Of a DNA stretch of 64,000 nucleotides, positions 58,376-64,000 are shown one piece after another. Made by a program: the position numbers and the translations under genes. Each line of letters starts with the position of its first letter. The first letter of the stretch is position 1. This DNA comes from [Scytonema hofmanni] UTEX 2349 (GTDB taxonomy: Bacteria; Cyanobacteriota; Cyanobacteriia; Cyanobacteriales; Nostocaceae). The notes beneath the pieces were generated by a model. That model searched no databases and was not told the DNA's origin. It was given only the letters and a program-made list of their open reading frames with translations. The stretch covers positions 590,723-654,722 of the forward strand of contig NZ_KK073768.1 of the NCBI RefSeq assembly GCF_000582685.1, given 5' to 3'.

Positions 58376-58725
58376 ATAATAATACCCAATGATTATGTAA
58401 TTTTTATTAGTTTTCCGGTGAATTTATGTGTTAAAAGGACAACCAGGAGAAGAGAAGCCACTTCAACTACGTCGAGAACGAAAGGATACAGCTATTGCGA
58501 TTGGTGGGGTATCACCCCTTATCTCACGATTTTTCGACATTCCACACAATTGTAGAGACGTTCCGGCGGAACGTCTCTACGTCTTTTCTACCGGATGTCC
58601 AATGTGTAATTTCAGTAAAAATGCCCCCCCACAGCATTGAAATATTAGGAAATTCTCAGTTAATGTCGAATGTTGCCTATATTGCCTAAGCTGACTGAAA
58701 AAGTCTTTAGATTACAGGAATAATT
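58376..58725. other. intergenic region upstream of cbiM with palindromic repeat
   Basis: A perfect palindrome GTAGAGACGTTCCG/GCGGAACGTCTCTAC lies at 58553-58581. Small open frames here lack start signals or family features. I looked for a cobalamin riboswitch and saw no convincing AGCCACTG-type or B12-box sequence. A weak AGGA precedes the GTG start of cbiM by about 8 bases. Confidence 0.5.
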
Positions 58726-59460
58726 GTGTTTACTTTTATTACATATTCAAGCTGGCTGTACTGGATAACTCAGCCGCAGTTAGCCCTGCACATCCCCGAT
58801 GGCTTTCTGAATTTACCTATTATCGCTGTCACATGGGTAATTGCCATCGGTTTAATTGCACTCGCGCTGAAGAGAGCGCAGACAGAATACCAAGAACGAG
58901 CTGTACCCCTAATGGGTGTATGTGGTGCTTTTATCTTTGCGGCTCAAATGATAAACTTCCCTATTCCTGGAGGCACTTCCGGACACCTTTTGGGTGGAAC
59001 CCTCGCAGGTGCTTTGTTGGGTCCCTGGGCTGGTTCTTTGGTCATGGTGTCGGTGTTTATCGTCCAAGCCGTAATATTCCAAGATGGGGGCTTGACTGTG
59101 CTGGGCGCCAACATTTTTAATATGGGGTTGATTGGCACATTTGGTGGTTATTATCTATACAAAGCAATTCGGTTTACCATAGGTGGCAATAAATTGTCAG
59201 GAATGGCAATTGCTTCCTCTGTTGCAGCTTGGGCAAGTGTAGTGGTTGCCTCTGTTATGTGTGCTGTACAACTAGCTATATCTGGAACAGTTCCGTTAAC
59301 TGTTGCTTTGGCTGCAATGGCATCATGGCACGTACTAATCGGTATTGGTGAAGCAGCGATTACCGTAGTAGCTCTTTCGTTTATTTGGCGGACTCGACCG
59401 GATTTATTTTACGATCCCCCACGCAAGGTGGTTGTATCTCGTCCTCTGTCACGTTATTAA
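58726..59460 (+). CDS. cbiM: CbiM-type permease of a cobalt/nickel ECF transporter
   Basis: A 244-residue S-component of an energy-coupling-factor transporter, from GTG 58726. The metal-site motif LHIPDGFL appears after an extra N-terminal helix (residues 1-17), unlike classical CbiM proteins that begin MHIPDG. So processing or a different topology is possible. Six to seven further helices follow, with FPIPGGTSGHLLGG, an NHx-type region replaced by this conserved loop. It heads a row cbiM, CbiN-like, cbiQ, cbiO on one strand, which together import Co2+ or Ni2+ for cobalamin or urease/hydrogenase. Confidence 0.87.
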   Translation: MFTFITYSSWLYWITQPQLALHIPDGFLNLPIIAVTWVIAIGLIALALKRAQTEYQERAVPLMGVCGAFIFAAQMINFPIPGGTSGHLLGGTLAGALLGPWAGSLVMVSVFIVQAVIFQDGGLTVLGANIFNMGLIGTFGGYYLYKAIRFTIGGNKLSGMAIASSVAAWASVVVASVMCAVQLAISGTVPLTVALAAMASWHVLIGIGEAAITVVALSFIWRTRPDLFYDPPRKVVVSRPLSRY

Positions 59461-59473
59461 TAGGGATTCAACT

Positions 59474-59809
59474 ATGAGTAATGATATGCGATCGCGCAAT
59501 CGGGCTTTTGTAATAGCTGGTTTGGGTATTGCTTTGCTAATTGCAATTTTTGTTTCTCCCTTTGCCAGTAAAAACCCTGATGGCTTGGATCGAGTCTCCC
59601 AGGATCTCAAATTTGAGGATAAAGCACATGAAGATGCACCAGCTAAAAAGCTACCTTTCTACGCTGTTTTTGATGAATATGCCCTCAGAGGTGTACCCGA
59701 AGCTGTAGCTACTCCCATCGCTGGTTTAGTCGGAACTTTAGCCGTTTTTGGCTTGGCTTGGGGAATTGGCAAATTAGTTGTACGTGGTACAAGTTCATCT
59801 AAAGATTGA
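59474..59809 (+). CDS. PDGLE-domain (CbiN-like) component
   Basis: A 111-residue protein starting at ATG 59474 (MSNDMRSRNRAF); an upstream frame overlaps cbiM but lacks support. The conserved sequence KNPDGLDRVSQDLKFED gives the PDGLE signature. Two membrane helices, one near each end, flank it. CbiN/NikN-type partners stabilise the metal S-component. The gap to cbiM is 13 bases. Confidence 0.87.
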   Translation: MSNDMRSRNRAFVIAGLGIALLIAIFVSPFASKNPDGLDRVSQDLKFEDKAHEDAPAKKLPFYAVFDEYALRGVPEAVATPIAGLVGTLAVFGLAWGIGKLVVRGTSSSKD

Positions 59810-59852
59810 GTTTTTCGTCAAAATGCGTAAGTCCTAAATCCAAAATTCTTAG

Positions 59853-60629
59853 ATGCTGCTACATATTGGGGCGATCGCTCTTGATGTTAATAGTAAACAG
59901 ATTACTCTCTGGCACAAACTCGCTCCCCGCACCCGAATACTATGTACATTGCTGCTTGTATTTGCAATTGCCCTCACACCAAATGGACATTGGTGGACTT
60001 GGGCAATTTATGCCTTGGCTGTGGCAAGCATTTTATTACTCAGTAAAGTCACCTTCAGCGTGCTACTAAAACGTTTAGCTGTTGAGTTCGGTTTTGTGGG
60101 TGTTGTGCTTTTGGGTACTTTGTTCCGAGGTGGTGGTACAGTACTTTGGGCTTGGGGTCCCTTGCAAATTACTACAGTCGGGCTAACTGTGTTAGGTAGT
60201 GTCACCACTAAGGCGTTGCTATCTTTACTGATGTTGAATTTGTTAACTTTAACAACTTCAGTATCAGCCTTGCTTAATGCTTTAATCGAACTGCGAACCC
60301 CACCTTTGTTAGTCGCAATTTTGGCTTCAATGTATCGCTATATTGGTGTGTTGATCGGTGAATTTAACATTATGCGACGAGCCGCAGCATCGCGCAACTT
60401 GATGAACGGTAATCAAACTATTCGTTTGGTACTTGGTAATATGATTGGAGCGCTATTTATCCGCACTTACGACCGAGGAAACCACATTCATCAAGCGATG
60501 CTGTCGCGGGGTTATCAAGGAGTAATGCCGATAGAAAAATTACCAGAACCAGGACGAAATGATGCGATCGCTTTAACTTTGACGGTGATTTTAGCATTAA
60601 TTGGACAAGCTGTTTATTTGATTTTGTAA
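59853..60629 (+). CDS. cbiQ: CbiQ-type transmembrane component of the ECF transporter
   Basis: A 258-residue T-component. Hydrophobic helices in the first half are followed by the CbiQ cytoplasmic signature around LIELRTPPLLVAILASMYRYI and RAAASRNLM, ending in RGYQGVMP. The coupling Ala-Arg-Gly-type motif that binds the ATPase is seen as MLSRGYQG. It links CbiM to the ATPase CbiO. The spacing of 43 bases after the PDGLE gene includes one lone end of the TTACGCA repeat. Confidence 0.88.
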   Translation: MLLHIGAIALDVNSKQITLWHKLAPRTRILCTLLLVFAIALTPNGHWWTWAIYALAVASILLLSKVTFSVLLKRLAVEFGFVGVVLLGTLFRGGGTVLWAWGPLQITTVGLTVLGSVTTKALLSLLMLNLLTLTTSVSALLNALIELRTPPLLVAILASMYRYIGVLIGEFNIMRRAAASRNLMNGNQTIRLVLGNMIGALFIRTYDRGNHIHQAMLSRGYQGVMPIEKLPEPGRNDAIALTLTVILALIGQAVYLIL

Positions 60630-60644
60630 GTTATAAGTTGTCTA

Positions 60645-60722
60645 CTAACCACTATCAACTAACTAATAACCACTATCCCCTAACCACTACCCACTATCAA
60701 CTATCAATTAACCACTAACTAA
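60645..60722. repeat. AACCACTATC tandem array between cbiQ and cbiO
   Basis: Several ACTATCAACTA, AACCACTATC and CCACTACCC units in a row. They resemble the right arm at 39782-39853. The array interrupts the otherwise tight ECF operon by about 100 bases. Confidence 0.7.
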
Positions 60723-60737
60723 TATCAGATTATATTG

Positions 60738-61517
60738 ATGCATCATAATCCGATAATAATCAAAAATCTTAGCTATACCTACCCTGATGGAACTCAGGCT
60801 TTAAGAAAAATTAATTTATCTATTGAAGCTGGGGAAAAGGTAGCATTAATTGGAGCAAATGGTTCAGGAAAATCTACGTTACAGTTTCACTTAAATGGAA
60901 TTACTTTACCTCAAGAAGGAGAAGTAATTATTGGGGAATGGTTAGTAGAACCTAAGAATTTGCGAGAAATTCGGAACTTTGTCGGATTAGTTTTTCAAAA
61001 TCCAGATAATCAGCTATTTATGCCCACAGTATGGGAAGATGTTGCTTTTGGTCCGATGAATTTGGGTTTGCGAGACGAAGAACTTAAAAAGCGGGTTCTT
61101 GAAGCTATGGCTGCGGTTGATATCGATCCAGAATGGTTTGGGCAACGAAATACTGATAATTTGTCTGGAGGGGAAAAAAAACGGATTGCGATCGCAGGGG
61201 TTTTAGCGATGAATCCGCAGGTTTTGGTATTGGATGAACCTTCTGCTCAATTAGATCCGCGATCGCGTCGTCAGTTAATTGATTTGTTACAAACTTTGCC
61301 TTTTACTCAACTAATTGCTACCCACGATTTAGATTTAGCTTTGGAACTTTGTTCCCGCACTGTTGTATTGAGTCAAGGGGAAATTGTTTTCGATGGTGAG
61401 ACTGAGCAGGTAATGAACGATTCAGAATTTTTGCAGGCTCACGCTTTAGAACTTCCACTGTGCTACAGTCGTCCTTATTGTTTAATTAAAGATGCACCCA
61501 TCAAAGTTAGTTATTAA
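60738..61517 (+). CDS. cbiO: CbiO-type ATPase of the ECF transporter
   Basis: A 259-residue ABC ATPase from ATG 60738; a TTG start adds one residue. Walker A GANGSGKSTLQ, Q-loop VFQNPDNQLFM, signature LSGGEKKRIAI, Walker B VLVLDEPSAQLD and H-loop ATHDLDLAL are all intact. The QNPDNQ loop is typical of ECF ATPases. It energises cobalt/nickel uptake with the three preceding genes. Confidence 0.92.
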   Translation: MHHNPIIIKNLSYTYPDGTQALRKINLSIEAGEKVALIGANGSGKSTLQFHLNGITLPQEGEVIIGEWLVEPKNLREIRNFVGLVFQNPDNQLFMPTVWEDVAFGPMNLGLRDEELKKRVLEAMAAVDIDPEWFGQRNTDNLSGGEKKRIAIAGVLAMNPQVLVLDEPSAQLDPRSRRQLIDLLQTLPFTQLIATHDLDLALELCSRTVVLSQGEIVFDGETEQVMNDSEFLQAHALELPLCYSRPYCLIKDAPIKVSY

Positions 61518-61582
61518 TTGTTAATGGTGCATATCCATACCGGGCATTTCATTTTCTCCGGGTTGATTTGCCTTATGAGGTA

Positions 61583-63808
61583 CTAAATAATAGATATTAT
61601 GCTAGGCTTTTCACAGTCCATCTGCACGATACAATTTCTCCCTTGTGCTTTTGCTTTGTAGAGTCCTTGGTCAGCAGCAGTAATCAAGGTGGCAGCAGAT
61701 GATTGATTATCAGGAGTAATAGTTGTGACGCCAAGACTTAGGGTGATGAATTTACTGACTTGAGAATTCCGATGGGGCAGTTGTAATGCACTAATATTAG
61801 TCTGGATCTCTCTAGCAAGTATGATAGCTTCTTCGACATCGGTATTCGGCAAAATAACTGCAAACTCTTCTCCACCATATCGAGCAACTAAATCAGCAGG
61901 GTGTTTGACTGATTGAGAGATTGCCTTGGCAACATGTCTGAGTGCGTCATCTCCTGCCAGATGTCCATAGGTATCGTTGTAAAGCTTAAAGTAATCTACA
62001 TCACACAAAATCAAAGATAGTGAGGCTTGCTCTGATGCCAACCGTTGCCACTCGACCTTAAGCGTATCATCAAAGCAGCGTCGATTTGCCACTTGAGTCA
62101 GACCATCTGAAGAGGCAACACGCTCTAATTCCTGGTTTACTTGTCGTAATTTCTGGTAAAGTTCCGATTGCTGAATAGCGATCGCTGCTTGACCTGCTAG
62201 CTGGTTAAGCAAGTTAACTTCGGATTGCTGCCATCGTCTGGAGTTACGACATTGATGAGCGATCAATAACCCCCACAAATGGTCTTGCTGCAAGATGGGT
62301 ACCACAAGGTTTGCCCGGATTTGCAAACTCCGCAGGAGCTTAACATGACACGGCGATAGTCCGGCATTTTCAATATCTTCAATCGATGTAGTATTGCCTT
62401 GTTGGTAGTAACTTGCATGTGTAGATTGAAAGCACGTATCCATAACGTTAAATCCCAGGATGGACATGCACCCTTCTGCTAGGGATTCTACAGCAACTAA
62501 CCCACTCCAGTCTGGCTTAAACTGATAGATTACCACTCGGTCTACCTCAAACAGTTGTCGCACTTCGGCTGCTGTAGTTTGCAAAATCTCGTTCAACTCC
62601 AATGATTGTCGGATGCGCTGGGTAACAGCCGCGACAATTCGCTCGGACTCAGTTTGGTGTTGGACGCGCTGCTTAACCGGCTGAGAAGCAGATGCGACAG
62701 TTAAGGCGATCGAATCAAAACGAGGGGTTGTAGTGACAGGGACTGCACTAGGTCTGGCAATCAAATAGCCTTGGGCAAGCGTTGCACCTCGTTCTCGCAG
62801 CCAGTTTAGTTCCTCGATGCATTCAATTCCTTCAGCAACGGTCTGAATGTTTAACTTTTGAGCGATCTCTAGAAGTTTCTCAGTAATCGAGGCTTTATAC
62901 AAATCTTGATGCACATCTCGAATTAACTCCATATCCAACTTGATAAAGTCAGGACGTAACTGATGCAGCAAGTTCAGATTGGAATAACCAGAACCAAGGT
63001 CATCAAGGGCTACTAAAAACCCACCATCCCGGTAGTATTGCAGCACTGCTTTGAGGTGGGCTAAATCTTGAGGAGTGTCTGACTCCACAACTTCAAAGAC
63101 GACGCGCTCATGGGAAATGCCTGCTCGATCAATTGCTTCTACCGTACTGTATAGGCAAGAAGCAGGGTCATAAAGGGCTGTGGGTGAAAAATTGACGAAG
63201 ATATGCCCGCTCACTTGATGACGGGTGAATTGATTGATTGCGCTCAGACGAGCAACTCGGTCTAGTTGTGGCAGGAGTCCGGCTTCTGTTGCTAAATCCA
63301 GAATAGGTGCTGGCAATACTAAATTGCCTTGTTCATCCAGCCCCCGCAAGAGCGATTCATATCCATAAATCTGGGATGTATCTTTAATTGAGACGATCGC
63401 TTGGAAGTGACTAGTGAATCGTTCTGTTGCCAGCATTTCAACCAGCCAGTCCGACTGGTTGAACTTAATGAAGCGCTGCAATGAGGCTATGTCACTAAAA
63501 TCTTGGAGTTGAGGCTGGATAGTGCCTCGAATGAAAAGGACTTGCGTCTCTCTTAATTCTCTGGGTGCAAATAGTTGAGCCAGGTTACGGGCAATTTCTT
63601 GAGCCTGTCCGGGTCTACAGTCCAAACTCAGTCCTGGTCGCTCGTGCATCAGTTCATACTTTACGGCAAACTGCTGGAGGTAGGAGGTAACTTTTTTCAG
63701 GGTATGTGGAACGGGGAACCAGAGAAAGAGTTTGCCTGCTTCCCTATTCCGACAGCGTACAACATTGCAACAAGCACAAGTCTTGGTGATAGGAGATTTT
63801 TGGTTCAT
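61583..63808 (-). CDS. EAL-GAF-GGDEF c-di-GMP signalling protein
   Basis: A 741-residue protein. An unassigned N-terminus (about 1-125) with five Cys (TCACCNVVRC) is followed by an EAL domain (about 130-370), a GAF domain (about 400-545) and a GGDEF domain (about 570-735). The EAL signature is ESL (YGYESLLRG). The remaining phosphodiesterase residues look present: FVNFSPTALY, FEVVES, LDDLGSGYSN, IKLDMELI and TVAEGIE. The cyclase motif is RYGGEEFAVI, intact. The RxxD inhibitory site is replaced by HPAD, so product inhibition is unlikely. The GAF could sense a ligand or chromophore (one Cys in MDTCFQSTH). Opposing activities in one protein suggest one half is regulated by the other. Confidence 0.9.
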   Translation of the reverse strand: MNQKSPITKTCACCNVVRCRNREAGKLFLWFPVPHTLKKVTSYLQQFAVKYELMHERPGLSLDCRPGQAQEIARNLAQLFAPRELRETQVLFIRGTIQPQLQDFSDIASLQRFIKFNQSDWLVEMLATERFTSHFQAIVSIKDTSQIYGYESLLRGLDEQGNLVLPAPILDLATEAGLLPQLDRVARLSAINQFTRHQVSGHIFVNFSPTALYDPASCLYSTVEAIDRAGISHERVVFEVVESDTPQDLAHLKAVLQYYRDGGFLVALDDLGSGYSNLNLLHQLRPDFIKLDMELIRDVHQDLYKASITEKLLEIAQKLNIQTVAEGIECIEELNWLRERGATLAQGYLIARPSAVPVTTTPRFDSIALTVASASQPVKQRVQHQTESERIVAAVTQRIRQSLELNEILQTTAAEVRQLFEVDRVVIYQFKPDWSGLVAVESLAEGCMSILGFNVMDTCFQSTHASYYQQGNTTSIEDIENAGLSPCHVKLLRSLQIRANLVVPILQQDHLWGLLIAHQCRNSRRWQQSEVNLLNQLAGQAAIAIQQSELYQKLRQVNQELERVASSDGLTQVANRRCFDDTLKVEWQRLASEQASLSLILCDVDYFKLYNDTYGHLAGDDALRHVAKAISQSVKHPADLVARYGGEEFAVILPNTDVEEAIILAREIQTNISALQLPHRNSQVSKFITLSLGVTTITPDNQSSAATLITAADQGLYKAKAQGRNCIVQMDCEKPSIISII

Positions 63809-64000
63809 AGGTAGGTAAGCACTTTACTGAATCTGATTTACCCTAGTATTCCCATTATTCTTCTTATAAAAGATTTAAGTACATAAAGATTTGATGTTTT
63901 ATGTATAAAGTATATCAAGTAAAGTCAAACACAGTAGAAATACTTTCGTTCAATTTCACTCTAGATAAATCCTTTTAACTAGTTCTTTAAATAGTAGCTT
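63809..64000. other. AT-rich upstream region of the EAL-GGDEF gene
   Basis: The final 190 bases are AT-rich with no complete frame. It should contain the leftward promoter of the EAL-GAF-GGDEF gene; candidate boxes such as TATAAA are too many to choose among. Confidence 0.3.

Noticed and set aside
58428..58689. Two small frames upstream of cbiM
   Set aside because: They run across the palindrome at 58553 and lack plausible ribosome sites or recognisable domains.
58376..58725. Cobalamin riboswitch upstream of cbiM
   Set aside because: AGCCACTT at about 58454 was checked, but the surrounding conserved boxes are missing.

Overview
The window comes from a cyanobacterium, most likely a heterocyst-forming member of the Nostocales. 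The octamer GCGATCGC (HIP1) recurs throughout. There is a type-1 NDH pair (ndhD1, ndhF1) next to an RbcR-like LysR regulator and an NnrU/Z-ISO-like membrane protein. A DevH-like Crp regulator has an NtcA-type box upstream. Many proteins have typical cyanobacterial architectures: a 4-Cys Ser/Thr kinase, an SLH-OprB porin, a Ser/Thr kinase-AAA-GAF-histidine kinase giant, CHASE2-PAS-GGDEF and EAL-GAF-GGDEF proteins, and Uma2 and DUF29 proteins. I saw no tRNA, rRNA or CRISPR array.

Layout. 0-5 kb: the tail of an unknown gene, nadB, a small membrane protein and a CHASE2-PAS diguanylate cyclase. 5-13.6 kb: an accessory zone wrapped around ndhD1. On one side are three PD-(D/E)XK-type nuclease-like genes (Mrr-like, Uma2, and a third unnamed one). 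On the other side are two toxin-antitoxin modules with broken toxins, plus a two-gene GHKL-ATPase / Rossmann-protein unit that looks like an undescribed defence-type operon. These separate ndhD1 from ndhF1. 13.8-28.6 kb: ndhF1, a thioredoxin-like gene, a degenerate IS-like stretch, nnrU and rbcR. Then come a 4-Cys kinase, a DUF433/DUF5615 pair, three substrate-binding proteins sharing one N-terminal anchor, devH, a DALR-domain protein, a candidate small RNA and a HAD hydrolase. 28.9-49.4 kb: the giant hybrid kinase, polA, DUF4160/DUF2442, a methyltransferase, a LapA-like protein and a phosphoglucomutase. Then a Cas4-like nuclease, DUF29, a propeller-transglutaminase protein, a SERCA-type Ca2+ ATPase and recF. 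49.5-64 kb: a hypothetical gene, MgtC, a PEP-synthase-like protein, DUF1361, a repeat-bearing secreted protein, the SLH porin and a lipoprotein. Then a cbiM-N-Q-O cobalt/nickel ECF transporter and an EAL-GAF-GGDEF protein.

The repeat content is striking. There are perfect palindromes of the GTAGAGACG type, double-hairpin REP-like units, and elements with TTACGCAA-type inverted ends. There are also heptamer-type tandem arrays arranged as two facing arms around a short spacer. Several of these sit in frame inside open reading frames (the DALR protein, the SLH porin, the secreted protein) or abut recF.

Functionally, the stable backbone covers NDH-1 electron transport, carbon-fixation regulation, heterocyst regulation, replication and repair, carbohydrate metabolism and metal uptake. 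The 5-13.6 kb zone reads as a defence and toxin-antitoxin hotspot. All assignments are from reading the sequence and family knowledge; no database search was run.
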